Source: G963663365 sp963663365
Lineage (GTDB): Bacteria; Hinthialibacterota; Hinthialibacteria; Hinthialibacterales; G963663365
Reading direction: 5' to 3'
Length of the DNA stretch: 64,000 nucleotides
NCBI GenBank assembly: GCA_963663365.2
Contig: CAXXIH010000001.1
Span: 620,001-684,000 of the forward strand
The translations under genes were made by a program, and so were the position numbers. The notes under the pieces were generated by a model. It saw nothing but the letters and a program-made list of their open reading frames with translations, had not been told where the DNA came from and made no database searches. Below, in pieces: positions 1-9,344 of the stretch (position 1 is the stretch's first letter; every line of letters begins with the position of its first letter).

Positions 1-980
1 ACGAATTTGATGATCGCTATAAAGAAGAAGGCCGTTATGAAGATGAATTGATCGCCTATACGTGGGATAAGTATTTAAAGACGGGCGATGAACTCTGGCC
101 GCTTCGCCTCCCCATGGTCAAAAGCGCCGTCCGGGCCATGGATACCGTTACGTTGTTCTGTTACGGAGAAGATGCCGGGAATATTACTGTTGATCAATTT
201 GTCGTTGCGGGCGGTTCCAAACGTGGATGGACAACCTGGATGACAGCTGTTGTTGATCCGCGTGTCGTTGGCATTTGCCCCATCGTGATTGACATGCTTA
301 ATCTGGAAAAGTCATTTGAGCACCATTGGCGCGCCTATGGTTTCTGGGCCCCGGCGGTTTCGGATTATGTCGACATGAAGCTTATGAAACACATGGGAAC
401 GCCTAAATACGGGGAACTCATGAAACTCGTTGAGCCTTATGAATATCGTTCCAGGCTCACAATGCCCAAACTGATGTTGAATGCCACCGGCGATCAGTTC
501 TTCCTGCCGGATTCATCACAATTCTATTTTGATGATCTCCCCTCTCAAAAATATCTACGCTATGTGCCCAATGCCGATCATGGCCTTGATGATACGGATG
601 CTGTCGAAACGCTCGCGGCCTTTCATTACAGCGTAAGCCATAAAGGTGCGCTGCCGGAGTTTTCATGGAAATTCCTTCCTGATGGGGCAATCCGTGTTAA
701 GACCAAAGATAAGCCTTCTGAAGTACGCCTATGGCAAGCCACCAATCCCGATGCCCGCGATTTTCGTTTGGAAACATTGGGCAAGGTCTGGACCAATACG
801 GTTTTGCAGGATGAAGGGCAGGGAACTTATACCGGGCGCATTTCTGAGCCGGAAAAAGGTTGGTCGGCTTTTCTTGTGGAGTTGACGTATCCTTCCGATG
901 CGGGCGTCCCACTGAAACTGACAACATCTGTACGGATTATCCCGGATACGCTTCCGTTCACGTATCCTCCCTCTGAATGA
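1..980 (+). CDS. PhoPQ-activated pathogenicity-related family hydrolase, 5' end outside the window
   Basis: The reading frame is open from base 3, so the gene enters from the left; the first in-window start-like codon (TTG at 48) is internal. The motif GGSKRGWT looks like the nucleophile elbow of an alpha/beta hydrolase, and the later NATGDQFFLPD and VPNADHGL segments fit the acid and histidine positions. The sequence matches the PhoPQ-activated pathogenicity-related family (PqaA type), usually exported hydrolases of unknown substrate. The roughly 100 residues after the HGL motif would form the family's C-terminal beta domain. The signal peptide cannot be seen. Family call is firm; substrate unknown. 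Confidence 0.85.
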   Translation, partial: EFDDRYKEEGRYEDELIAYTWDKYLKTGDELWPLRLPMVKSAVRAMDTVTLFCYGEDAGNITVDQFVVAGGSKRGWTTWMTAVVDPRVVGICPIVIDMLNLEKSFEHHWRAYGFWAPAVSDYVDMKLMKHMGTPKYGELMKLVEPYEYRSRLTMPKLMLNATGDQFFLPDSSQFYFDDLPSQKYLRYVPNADHGLDDTDAVETLAAFHYSVSHKGALPEFSWKFLPDGAIRVKTKDKPSEVRLWQATNPDARDFRLETLGKVWTNTVLQDEGQGTYTGRISEPEKGWSAFLVELTYPSDAGVPLKLTTSVRIIPDTLPFTYPPSE

Positions 981-1036
981 GTCGTACACGGCACACCGAT
1001 TTGCTGTCTTGATGTAGATTCAAGCGCCCAATCTTG

Positions 1037-1065
1037 TTGACACAAGAGTGGTGTGGCCATATTCT
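1037..1065 (+). promoter_or_regulatory. Candidate sigma-70-type promoter for the methyltransferase gene
   Basis: TTGACA at 1037-1042 and TATTCT at 1060-1065 are separated by exactly 17 bp. It lies 95 bp upstream of the 1161 start in the 150-bp gap after the preceding stop. Based on sequence match only; this organism's promoter consensus is not known. Confidence 0.45.
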
Positions 1066-1160
1066 TGCGCTCGTGAGCCGATACTGTTTTTTTTGTCTGA
1101 ATAGCACGCGGAAGTTCCGCGGGAAGGCCAATGGATATGGAAAATCCTCAGGAATTCAAA

Positions 1161-2405
1161 ATGCATAAATGCCGTTATTGCGGAAATGAAGATTACTCCA
1201 AAATGTTTGATGTTGGTGTTTTGCCTTTAGGGCATCCTGTGGACTATTCCAAAGTCCCCCAAGGGTACCGCTGGGTGGCGGAATTGGGATATATGAAATG
1301 CAAAAAATGCCAACTTGTGCAAACCAAACATACGGTTCCCGCCGAACAACTCGTGCAAGAGAATGTAATCTTGTCCAATGTCTCAAATATCATATCTGAT
1401 CACTATTGGGAATACGTTTCGAAATTTCGAGATTTGATCGGCCTGTCGAATGACGATCTTGTTGTCGAAATTGGGTGCAGCGATGCTGCGCTTTTGGATG
1501 CATTTGTTCAACAGGGCTTTGGGAATGTTTTAGGGATCGAGCCGGCTCCTCATCCGTTTATAGATTATAAAGTCGAACTTGTTGAAGATTTCTTTACGGT
1601 GCCTGTTGTGCGCCGCCTAAGAGAAGCGGGCAAAGTCCCCAAACTTATTATTGCTAACAGCGTTATCCTTTTGATCCCCGAAATTGATGAATTTTTCAAT
1701 GCGCTCGATGATTATATGGATCCGGGGAGTTTCTTTGTGATCGAGATTCCTTATTTTTGCGATTACATTCGCGCATTCCGAATGGACTGCTTTGCCCACC
1801 TGCGGGCCAACTGGTTTACACTACAGTCGTTGGCCCATGTCTATAGCGAACACAATATGCAATTTGTAGAAATCGAGCATTTAAGCAATTTCCGGAGTGG
1901 GACTTTGCGGATTACTGTTCAGAAGTCTGAGTGCAAAGTCGATAATGAAAAATTTCTGCAATCGGCCGATGAACATATCCGTTGGTTGGTAGAAGAAGAG
2001 AATAGGATCACCTCTGAAGATTTTGCCGCTGAGTTTGAATCCAAGATCAATGCGTTACGCGAACGCGTACGTGGTGAAGTTTTAAAATTTGCTGAATCCG
2101 GTATCCCGGTCTATGGCTACGGAGGAGGTATCAAAGCCTCCGGAATCATCAATTGGCTTGGTTTGACAGAGCGGGAAATCAAACTGACAGTGGACATTGA
2201 TCCCAATAAACATGGCCGCTGTATCCCCTGCACAGAAATCCCAATTAGGCCTGTTGAGACGTTGTTTGAAGATCGTGAAAATGAATCAATCGCTCTATTT
2301 GTTTTGGCCATGGATCACCTAAAACATATTCGTGCTGAAATCGAACCCAAGTTACGGGAAACGGATCGACTTGTTCAGGTTCTTCCCGAATTCAAGGTTT
2401 TTTAA
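1161..2405 (+). CDS. Zinc-finger class I SAM-dependent C-methyltransferase
   Basis: Three-part architecture typical of sugar C-methyltransferases. An N-terminal zinc-binding domain has CxxC pairs (CRYCG, then CKKCQ). A Rossmann methyltransferase core has the SAM motif VVEIGCSDAALLDAF. The C-terminal domain carries the YGYGGGIKASGIINWLG segment and a second Rossmann-like fold. Relatives methylate nucleotide-activated deoxysugars, so a role in surface glycan or O-antigen biosynthesis is likely but inferred. ATG 1161 is preferred because AGGA lies 7 nt upstream and the protein then opens directly on the zinc finger (MHKC); an in-frame ATG at 1131 would add 10 residues. It stands apart from the next gene (about 150 bp). 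Confidence 0.85.
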   Translation: MHKCRYCGNEDYSKMFDVGVLPLGHPVDYSKVPQGYRWVAELGYMKCKKCQLVQTKHTVPAEQLVQENVILSNVSNIISDHYWEYVSKFRDLIGLSNDDLVVEIGCSDAALLDAFVQQGFGNVLGIEPAPHPFIDYKVELVEDFFTVPVVRRLREAGKVPKLIIANSVILLIPEIDEFFNALDDYMDPGSFFVIEIPYFCDYIRAFRMDCFAHLRANWFTLQSLAHVYSEHNMQFVEIEHLSNFRSGTLRITVQKSECKVDNEKFLQSADEHIRWLVEEENRITSEDFAAEFESKINALRERVRGEVLKFAESGIPVYGYGGGIKASGIINWLGLTEREIKLTVDIDPNKHGRCIPCTEIPIRPVETLFEDRENESIALFVLAMDHLKHIRAEIEPKLRETDRLVQVLPEFKVF

Positions 2406-2558
2406 TCGTATCTGCCATAAATTGCATCATAGATTTCTGAAGTTCTGTAGCGGTATCGAGAATTACTCTTCTGTTGCTCCGGTTTATGTGACCCTGTAAA
2501 TTGTAGTTCGATTGACTGGGTGTGCTCCCATGTCGCAGATCGCATCAGGAGTTTGAGT

Positions 2559-3161
2559 TTGGCCGTGGATATACAAGCCGAACGCTACGTCATTTCAGTT
2601 CTGGCACTTGATCAAGTCGGTATTGTAAAGTCGATTACATCGGCTATCGCCGATCTCGGCGGCAATATCGATGGGATGAGCCAGACCGTTGTGCACGGCT
2701 ACTTTACACTTATCATCACCGCTGCATTTGCCGAATGCCGCACAGAAGATGAAATCCGCAGTACGATTCTGGAAAACTTCGGTTCCAATGAAATTTCGGT
2801 TGTTGTATTGCCCTATCGCGCCTCAACTCCCCAGGAAGAAAGCAATTCGGGTGAGCGCTATATTTTAACATTAACCGGCCAAGACCGCCCCGCAATCTTA
2901 AAAACCGTCACTTCTTATTTGGCCGAGAACAAAATCAATATCGAAGATTACTATTTCACCATCCAAGGGGATCATGTCACCCATATCGGTGAGATTACAA
3001 TCCCCAGCCATCGCGATATCAAAGAACTCCAAGGCGAACTGCAAACACTGCTTTCGGCGTTTGAATTGGTAGTTACGTTACAGCATGAAAATCTATTCCG
3101 CGCTACCAATGATATCTTCTCGATCCGGCAGCTGATTCAGGTGCAAAAATGCGAAGAGTAG
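2559..3161 (+). CDS. Double ACT-domain protein (GcvR/UPF0237-like)
   Basis: Two tandem ACT domains. The first (YVISVLALDQVGIVKSITSA) and the second (YILTLTGQDRPAILKTVTSY) both have the hydrophobic strand, Gly and helix pattern of amino-acid-binding regulatory domains. No catalytic domain is attached, so it resembles GcvR-type or UPF0237 regulators. The chosen TTG start at 2559 has AGGAG 7 nt upstream; a GTG at 2520 would add 13 residues of no family character. The last 13 bases overlap the following DUF711 gene, implying translational coupling. UPF0237 ACT proteins are known neighbours of UPF0210/DUF711, usually with one ACT domain rather than two. Ligand unknown. Confidence 0.85.
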   Translation: MAVDIQAERYVISVLALDQVGIVKSITSAIADLGGNIDGMSQTVVHGYFTLIITAAFAECRTEDEIRSTILENFGSNEISVVVLPYRASTPQEESNSGERYILTLTGQDRPAILKTVTSYLAENKINIEDYYFTIQGDHVTHIGEITIPSHRDIKELQGELQTLLSAFELVVTLQHENLFRATNDIFSIRQLIQVQKCEE

Positions 3162-4522
3162 ACGATATCCTCAGCACCGTACGAATGCTTGAAGAAGAAA
3201 ATCTCGATGTCCGTACGGTGACCATGGGAATCAATGTCGATGATTGCGCGGGACGGGATGCCGCTAGAGTCTCGGTTGCGGTCTATCGCAAAATCCAGTC
3301 TTGTGCGCGGGATTTGGTCGGCACATGCCAGCGTGTGGCCACAAAATACGGTATTCCGGTTATCAACAAACGACTGGCGATCTCTCCTGCGAGCCGTCTT
3401 TTAGAGGGGCATGATTCCGCAGCCGCCATGCAAATCGCAAAAGCGTTGGATCGGGCCGCTGCCGATGTCAATGTCGATTTGATCGGCGGTTATACGGCGC
3501 TGGTTCATAAAGGCATGACCGAAGGCGAATCGCTTATGATTGAAACACTCCCGGAAGTACTCAGTCATACCCAGCGGTTATGTGCATCGGTGAATGTCGG
3601 AACAACCAAAGCGGGCATGAATGTCGATGCCATCCGCATGGTCAGCCGTGAAATTCTCAATATTGCCGAAGCGACCAAAGACAAGCGTGGTTTTGGCTGT
3701 GCGAAACTTGTTGTGTTTGCCAATATTCCTGAAGATAATCCCTTTATGGCCGGTGCCTATTTGGGAACGGGTGAAACCTCGCCGGTTATCAATGTTGGTG
3801 TAAGCGGGCCGGGAGTTGTGAAACGCGCCGTTGAACGACTTGTGAAACAGAAGCCCGGCGCTTTGTTGGATGAGATTGCCGAAGAGATTAAACACACCGC
3901 TTTTCGGGTTACGAGAACCGGCGAACTGATCGGACGCGAAGTCGCGGCCGAACTCGGCGTCTCCTTTGGGGTGTTGGATCTCTCTCTCGCTCCGACTCCC
4001 AAAGTTGGAGACAGTGTTGGCGAGATTTACCAAGCCATGGGTATACGCGATATCGGCGCTCCTGGTTCAACCGCCGCTGTGGCCCTCCTCAATGACGCCG
4101 TAAAGAAGGGTGGCATTTTCGCTTCGTCTTCAGTTGGAGGCTTGTCCGGCGCCTTCTTACCGGTTATGGAAGATCATGCGCTGGCCGATGCTGTCAAGAA
4201 TGGGAAGCTGACCCTGGAAAAACTCGAAGCCATGACCGCTGTTTGCTCCGTCGGTCTGGATATGATTCTTCTACCCGGAGATATCAGTGAATCGACGCTC
4301 AGCGGGATGATCATGGATGAAGCCGCTATCGGCATCTTCAACTGTAAGACCACAGCCGTACGCGTAATTCCTGTGCCCGGCGGCAAAGTCGGTGAGTATG
4401 TCAATTTCGGAGGATTGTTCGGCGCCGGAACGATTGCCAATTGTGTTTGTCCGGATGGCAGCCGGGAATTTGTCGCGCATGGAGGGCATATTCCCGCTCC
4501 CATCAATAGTCTGCGCAATTGA
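3149..4522 (+). CDS. DUF711 / UPF0210 family protein
   Basis: The full-length 457-residue protein begins VDDILSTVRMLEEENLDVRTVTMGI and carries family hallmarks INVDDCAGRD, NVGTTKAGMN and INVGVSGPGVV. The C-terminal part is rich in Gly loops around CSVGLDMILLPGD and IGIFNCKTTAVR. Structures exist for the family but its reaction is unassigned. Its start lies inside the ACT gene (13-base overlap) with CAGGTG just upstream, so the two are almost certainly co-expressed. No signal peptide is seen, so it should be cytoplasmic. No missing conserved block is evident. Confidence 0.9.
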   Translation: MRRVDDILSTVRMLEEENLDVRTVTMGINVDDCAGRDAARVSVAVYRKIQSCARDLVGTCQRVATKYGIPVINKRLAISPASRLLEGHDSAAAMQIAKALDRAAADVNVDLIGGYTALVHKGMTEGESLMIETLPEVLSHTQRLCASVNVGTTKAGMNVDAIRMVSREILNIAEATKDKRGFGCAKLVVFANIPEDNPFMAGAYLGTGETSPVINVGVSGPGVVKRAVERLVKQKPGALLDEIAEEIKHTAFRVTRTGELIGREVAAELGVSFGVLDLSLAPTPKVGDSVGEIYQAMGIRDIGAPGSTAAVALLNDAVKKGGIFASSSVGGLSGAFLPVMEDHALADAVKNGKLTLEKLEAMTAVCSVGLDMILLPGDISESTLSGMIMDEAAIGIFNCKTTAVRVIPVPGGKVGEYVNFGGLFGAGTIANCVCPDGSREFVAHGGHIPAPINSLRN

Positions 4523-4614
4523 CGTATCTTCAGTTTACCTTGCTGAGAAATATCGGTGTACTACTCGATCACAAACATTCGCTGAATAATGTCAATCAAT
4601 CGAGGAATGTGAAA

Positions 4615-5544
4615 ATGAAAAAAGCCTTGCTAGCGATCTTCGCATCGGTATTGGTGTTTTCTGCCTGCGCCAATTTAGATCCCATCCATCGGGCGCGTGT
4701 CGCCATTGATGTCCAACCGGAAGTCAATCCCTGGACACATCTTGATTTCAAGAACGATCCCGAGAATTTTCAGTTCGCCATTGTCTCTGACCGTTGTGGT
4801 GGAGAACGTCCCGGAATCTTTAGCCAAGTATCCTCCAAACTCAACCTTTTGCAGCCTGAATTTGTAATGAGTGTTGGTGACTTGATCGAGGGCTACAATG
4901 AGGATGCTACTGAAGTCGCGCGTCAGTGGGATGAACTACAAGGCTTTGTCAACGCCCTTGAAATGCCATTCTTTCACGTTGTCGGTAATCATGATTACAC
5001 AAATCAAGTGTTGGTTGACGCTTGGAAGCAGCGCTTTGGACGTTCCTACTATCATTTTGTCTATCACGATGTCTTGTTCCTGATTGTCAATTCAGAAGAT
5101 CCGACTGACAAACGTCCCAACATCAGCGAAGCGCAAAACGCCTATATGGCCGAAGCGTTGGCTCAAAATCAAGATGTCCGTTGGACATTGGTTTTCCTGC
5201 ACCGCCCCTTGTGGAACGAGAAAAAGGATGTCGGCTGGCAACAATTGGAAAATAACCTGCAAGGCCGTCCCTACACGGTTATTGCCGGGCATGTTCATAA
5301 CTACAAAAAGTATGAACGCTTTGGGCAGGAGTATTACACGTTGGCCACGACCGGCGGATCCAGCAAATTGCGTGGCATTGAGCATGGCGAATTTGACCAT
5401 ATCGTCTGGGTTACAATGACTGAGCAGGGCCCGCGCATTGCCAACCTGATGTATGAAGGAATTCAGGACAGCAATATCCGTGTGGAAAACAAATTGGTTG
5501 GTTCATTGATCCCTCAGACGATGCCGGGGCAAGGTAAAAAATAG
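4615..5544 (+). CDS. Calcineurin-like metallophosphoesterase lipoprotein
   Basis: The ATG at 4615 has GAGGA 8 nt upstream and gives a lipoprotein-type leader (MKKALLAIFASVLVFSAC, Cys18). The metallophosphoesterase blocks follow in order: SDR around D59, VGDLIEG (D89), GNHD (N125-H126), FLHRP and GHVHNY. The first block normally reads DxH; here it is D59-R-C61, so the usual metal-ligand histidine is replaced by cysteine. Related secreted phosphoesterases often have DRT at this place, so it may be a natural subfamily. The product would be anchored on the periplasmic side. Substrate unknown. It follows DUF711 by 92 bp and could be read through from it. Confidence 0.85.
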   Translation: MKKALLAIFASVLVFSACANLDPIHRARVAIDVQPEVNPWTHLDFKNDPENFQFAIVSDRCGGERPGIFSQVSSKLNLLQPEFVMSVGDLIEGYNEDATEVARQWDELQGFVNALEMPFFHVVGNHDYTNQVLVDAWKQRFGRSYYHFVYHDVLFLIVNSEDPTDKRPNISEAQNAYMAEALAQNQDVRWTLVFLHRPLWNEKKDVGWQQLENNLQGRPYTVIAGHVHNYKKYERFGQEYYTLATTGGSSKLRGIEHGEFDHIVWVTMTEQGPRIANLMYEGIQDSNIRVENKLVGSLIPQTMPGQGKK

Positions 5545-5710
5545 AGGCGATAATATGCCTTGTTAACTGCAAAAACTGCCCCGCCATCCACCAACTTGCT
5601 CCAATGGGTGGCCCAGATTAATTTTGTCTCGCCGCCACGAGCGGAAGGGCGAATTCCGCCTTGGGCGGAATGAGCCGCTCCTCATTCTAAGCTAAACATG
5701 TATCTCTACC

Positions 5711-5762
5711 GGGTGGCGCAGATAAATCTTTTATCTGCGCGCCGCAAGGCGCAAGAGGCGGA
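5711..5762. repeat. Hairpin repeat GCGCAGATAAA, copy 1
   Basis: A perfect 11-bp stem (GCGCAGATAAA 5716-5726, TTTATCTGCGC 5730-5740) with a 3-nt loop, followed by GCCGCAAGGCGCAAGAGGCGG. The second copy at 27428-27479 differs at only a few positions, mostly in the loop and tail. It lies in the 645-bp gene-free stretch between the phosphoesterase and the isomerase-fold gene. Upstream, 5640-5685, is a further short dyad around GGCGAATTCCGCC. Confidence 0.75.
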
Positions 5763-5796
5763 ACCATGCATTTTTTACCCTAAAATCTTCCCTGCC

Positions 5797-5917
5797 ATCC
5801 ACCAACTCCCTCAAACATCCACACCATGCCCCAAAGGGGCAAGAGATTGAAGCCCCAGGCAAGCGTAGCGTAGCCTGGGGTTAAGAGCTTAAAAACTGCC
5901 GGCCCTGTAAGGGCCGC
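5797..5917. repeat. Three-hairpin intergenic element, copy 1
   Basis: Begins CCATCCACCAACTCCCTC and contains three stems in fixed order. Stem 1 is GCCCC/GGGGC (5828-5840). Stem 2 is CCCCAGGC (5853-5860) with GCCTGGGG (5873-5880). Stem 3 is GGCCCT-GTA-AGGGCC (5901-5915). The same order and loop sequences recur at 9345, 27600 and 59466. Stem sequences differ between copies while pairing is kept. Confidence 0.8.
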
Positions 5918-6029
5918 AGAAATAAAACAATATTTTGAAAACCTTGTCTCCATCCCCCCATCTCTGCAAAATCTTCGTGCTTTTCGTTTGCCTCTTTTGT
6001 GCTTTCGTAATTCTCCTTTCACCTTTCCA

Positions 6030-6122
6030 CTTTCTGCTTTCTCGCCGCCAGCGGCGGCCCTGCAGGGTGCTTCCCCAACTAAATCTTCCTGGTTGACATC
6101 GTTTCCGGTAAGGCGCACCCTG
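6030..6122. repeat. Degenerate copy of the GCAGGGTGC intergenic module
   Basis: CTTTCTCGCCGCC then a GCGGCGG complement and GCAGGGTGC at 6062-6070, matching the start of the modules near 39319 and 59650, but the GAAATCGTG part is not clear. Ends shortly before the isomerase-fold gene. Confidence 0.5.
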
Positions 6123-6189
6123 GTAATAGCAATAGGATTGAACACGGCGTGGATTGATTGGCCGTGGCTATAGGAACAGGGAGTATGAG

Positions 6190-7635
6190 ATGCCTTCGGG
6201 AATGAAACGCAGAAGATTTATTGAACTTTCGCTCTCCGCCGGAACCGCCGTTTGTGGAGCTTCGATGTTTGGCGGATTGGCCCTTTTCCCTAACCGGGGC
6301 GGGGCAGCGCCGCGTAGCCTAATCAGCCCCGGCTGCCGGACTTCCAAAGTCAAAATCGCCAGGATTTATATGGGCAAACCGCAGCCGCATTGGCCCAAAC
6401 CTTCTCTTGACCTTGAAGCCGAAGTCAAAACCTATGAAGGCTACTTCGAAACTCTAAAAAATGATTTCCGCGATGTTGAATTCATTGTCGATGAGCTGGT
6501 AACCGATCCCAACCGTATCGAGGAACTCCAAGACCGGCTGGATCAGGCCGATGGCATTCTCGTCGTTAAACTTTCAATCTGGACAGGCGATATTCTCGCC
6601 CAAATTCTACAACGCAAAAAACCGGTGGTCCTTTATTCCGCGCCGTATACCGGCCATGAGTGGGTGGGGTATGGCGGACTTTTGAAAAAGCCCGAAGGTT
6701 CAAAACTTGAATGTTTACTTACCAGTGACACGACCCAATTGGCCGCAGGAATACGGCCGTTCCGTGCCATTCACCACATGCGCGAAGCCAAAATCCTGAA
6801 TGTGACCGAGAGGGAATTGGCTCCCGAGTACCTTAGTAGCATTAAATCCAAATTCGGTACAACGATTGAAAAAGTAACCCGGGATAAGACGTTGGCTGCA
6901 TACGAGGCCGTTTCCGATGCTGATGCCGAGGCTGAGGCTAAGCGCTGGACTGAAGGTGCTGAAGCTATTATGGAGCCTTCGGCACAAGACATCCACAACT
7001 CCTGCAAGCTGGCTTTGGCTCTAGAGCGGATGCTCGATGAAGAAGAAGCCACAGTGATTACCGTCGATTGTTATGGCACGATGTATAAAAAACTTCCGGC
7101 CTATCCGTGTATCGGTTTTTCACGTCTTAACGATATGGGCCTTGGGGGGATTTGCGAATCCGATCTCCAGTCGGCGATGACTCATATTTTGATGCAATCT
7201 CTAACAGGCAAACCCGGATTCATTAGCGATCCAACCATGGATGTCTCCCGTAATAGTGCAATTTTGGCCCATTGCCTGGGTTCCACAAAAATGGATGGCC
7301 CGGATGGTGAGCAGGCACCCTATAAACTCCGCAGTATTATGGAGCGGCAAGAAGGTTGTGTACCACAAGTGCGAATGCGTATGGGCCAAAAGGTGACCCA
7401 AGCCAAGATTGTCGGCGATGGTTTGCTTCTATATTTCACCGGCGATGTTATTGAAGTGCCGGAAACCGACCGGGGATGCCGGACAAAAATTACTGTCCAA
7501 GTGGATGGCGATGCCGAGAAACTATGGCAGAACTGGAGCCACGGTTTGCACCGCGTAACATGCTATGGCGATTTAACCCAAGATTTCCGGCGCTTCTGTA
7601 AGTTCAAAGAAATTGATCTCGTCAACGAAGCATAA
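6190..7635 (+). CDS. Tat-exported L-fucose/arabinose isomerase-fold protein, paralogue 1
   Basis: 481 residues. ATG 6190 is chosen because AGGGAG lies 6 nt upstream; a twin-arginine leader follows (MKRRRFIELSLSAG, then a hydrophobic run). The mature part resembles the COG2407 L-fucose isomerase superfamily. CESD and DPTMD stand where the family's metal-binding Glu and Asp lie, followed by AHCLGSTKMDGPD and a C-terminal SHGLHRVTCYGD that could supply the His. The second copy at 41240-42685 has the same length and motifs. Classical isomerases are cytoplasmic, so export is unusual; activity may be lost or altered. It is preceded by 645 bp of repeats and so is probably transcribed alone. Confidence 0.75.
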   Translation: MPSGMKRRRFIELSLSAGTAVCGASMFGGLALFPNRGGAAPRSLISPGCRTSKVKIARIYMGKPQPHWPKPSLDLEAEVKTYEGYFETLKNDFRDVEFIVDELVTDPNRIEELQDRLDQADGILVVKLSIWTGDILAQILQRKKPVVLYSAPYTGHEWVGYGGLLKKPEGSKLECLLTSDTTQLAAGIRPFRAIHHMREAKILNVTERELAPEYLSSIKSKFGTTIEKVTRDKTLAAYEAVSDADAEAEAKRWTEGAEAIMEPSAQDIHNSCKLALALERMLDEEEATVITVDCYGTMYKKLPAYPCIGFSRLNDMGLGGICESDLQSAMTHILMQSLTGKPGFISDPTMDVSRNSAILAHCLGSTKMDGPDGEQAPYKLRSIMERQEGCVPQVRMRMGQKVTQAKIVGDGLLLYFTGDVIEVPETDRGCRTKITVQVDGDAEKLWQNWSHGLHRVTCYGDLTQDFRRFCKFKEIDLVNEA

Positions 7636-7675
7636 ACGAACCGAATGAAACGGGAATTGAGTGGCTGCTGCAGAG

Positions 7676-9082
7676 TCAGGAGCCACTCGCAAATTCTTGG
7701 TCCATCGCTTCGATCTTCTGTTTTAGTTTTTTAACGATTTCCGGATTCTTCTCCCAAAGATTTGTGGTTTCACAGGGATCCTCGGTTAGGTTGCATAAAA
7801 ATTCCGGATCGGCGCCGCTGGGTTCAAAATCAGCCCGGCCGTTTAAGACCATTTTCCAATCGCCGTCGATGACCGAACGTTGATCTCCCATTTTCCAATG
7901 CAGCGCGGTATGCGGGCTTCTTGCATTTTGTGTAACGACCGGGAAAATATCGATTCCGTCAATTTTGCGGTCTTGCGGCAATTCCGCGCCGGTAAGTTTT
8001 GCGATGGTTGGGAAAATATCCATCGTAATGCAGATTTCTTTGCACACCCGGCCTTCGGGAACCACGCCCGGCCAACTCATGATAGCCGGTACGCGCACGC
8101 CGCCTTCAAAGAGGCTCCCTTTATGGCCCCGGAATGGACCGGAACTGCCGCCGTGGTATTTCTGGTTCGAGTCATCCAAAAGGTTTCTCTGTTCGACCGA
8201 AGGGCCGTTATCGCTTTGGAAGTAAATCAACGTATTCTCACGGATTCCCAGTCTATCGAGTTCGTTCAGAATCCTTCCCACGCAATCGTCCAGTTTCGAG
8301 ACCATCGCGGCTTGTGTGCGCCGCTGGGGATCTTCAATATGTGCAAAACGTTCGAAATACTCTTGCGGCGCATGCATCGGATAATGAGGCGAGTTAAAAG
8401 CCACATACGCCAAGAACGGTCCTTGTTGGTTGTCGCGGATGAAATGTGTGGCCTCGTCCGTAATTCGGTCCATAACATATTGGCCGTTTTCCCAGACTTC
8501 TTCGTTGTTTTTCCAAAGATCGTGATAAGGATAATTGTCCTTGCCTTGTCCCCAATACATAATATGCGAATAGTAATCGATGCATCCGCTTAAAAACCCG
8601 TAAAACTCATCGAATCCCTGCGCGTTGGGGCGGCAATCTTCCATACTTCCAACATGCCACTTGCCGAATGCGCCCGTTTTGTAGCCAAGTGGTTTTAGAA
8701 GTTCAGCAATTGTGATCTCGCTGGAATTGATTCCAAGGTCATTAAGTCCGCGATGCGCGTTCCCCTTCAAGCCTGTTCGATTTGGATAGCGTCCTGTCAA
8801 AAGCGATGCTCTTGATGGTGAGCACACCGGCGCGTTGGAGTACCAATGATCGAGCCGGACGCCGGATTCAGCCAGAGAATCGAGATAAGGTGTAGAGACA
8901 TCGGTTGCACTGAAACAACTTAAGTCGCCGTATCCTTGGTCATCGGAATAGAGGATCAGGATATTTGGTTTTGAAGACTGCTTCGACCATGATGGCATCG
9001 CTCCGGCGCTTGTCAGAGCCAGTGAAGCCGGGCCTGCGATTTCCAAAAAAGAACGGCGGTTGAGGATCGTTGATTTCGACAT
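7676..9082 (-). CDS. Tat-exported family S1 sulfatase
   Basis: 468 residues from the ATG at 9082 (AGGTG 9 nt upstream); an ATG at 9094 would add four residues. Leader NRRSFLEIAG is twin-arginine-like. ILYSDDQGYGD provides the metal-binding Asp pair (47-48), and CSPSRASLLTGR carries Cys87 in the C-x-P-x-R signature that is converted to formylglycine. GKWHVG and the later QSDNG metal site are present. Sulfatases of this class remove sulfate esters from polysaccharides; together with the fucosidases this suggests sulfated fucose-rich substrates (inference). No maturation enzyme is recognised in the window. Convergent with the isomerase-fold gene, 40 bp apart. Confidence 0.92.
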   Translation of the reverse strand: MSKSTILNRRSFLEIAGPASLALTSAGAMPSWSKQSSKPNILILYSDDQGYGDLSCFSATDVSTPYLDSLAESGVRLDHWYSNAPVCSPSRASLLTGRYPNRTGLKGNAHRGLNDLGINSSEITIAELLKPLGYKTGAFGKWHVGSMEDCRPNAQGFDEFYGFLSGCIDYYSHIMYWGQGKDNYPYHDLWKNNEEVWENGQYVMDRITDEATHFIRDNQQGPFLAYVAFNSPHYPMHAPQEYFERFAHIEDPQRRTQAAMVSKLDDCVGRILNELDRLGIRENTLIYFQSDNGPSVEQRNLLDDSNQKYHGGSSGPFRGHKGSLFEGGVRVPAIMSWPGVVPEGRVCKEICITMDIFPTIAKLTGAELPQDRKIDGIDIFPVVTQNARSPHTALHWKMGDQRSVIDGDWKMVLNGRADFEPSGADPEFLCNLTEDPCETTNLWEKNPEIVKKLKQKIEAMDQEFASGS

Positions 9083-9194
9083 GGTATCTCGCACCTGTGC
9101 CTACATAGATTTGCGATTGATATTCAACCCTAATCCCCAGATTCCCCCCCGTCAACGTAGGAAAGAGACTATTATGACTGGCTTTAAAAACATT

Positions 9195-9322
9195 GCCTCG
9201 CAGGGTGCCGATCTACTTTATTTTTCGCACACACCTCGAAATCGTGAGCCGTTAGGTCCCGCCCTGGCGGGATCCACGGCGGTCACGCCGCGGGAGGGCG
9301 ACGCTCCTGCGGAGCCGATGTT
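9195..9322. repeat. CGCAGGGTGC...GAAATCGTG intergenic module, copy A
   Basis: CGCAGGGTGC at 9199-9208, CGAAATCGTGAGCC near 9238, then GATCCACGGCGGTCACGCCG and CTCCTGCGGAGCCG. The GATCCACGGCGG block also occurs at about 59740. No gene is seen between 9083 and 9530. Confidence 0.7.
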
Positions 9323-9344
9323 TGCTATACATACACATGTAATT

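Noticed and set aside
7880..8593. 237-codon plus-strand ORF
   Set aside because: Antisense of the sulfatase gene, with no recognisable protein features.
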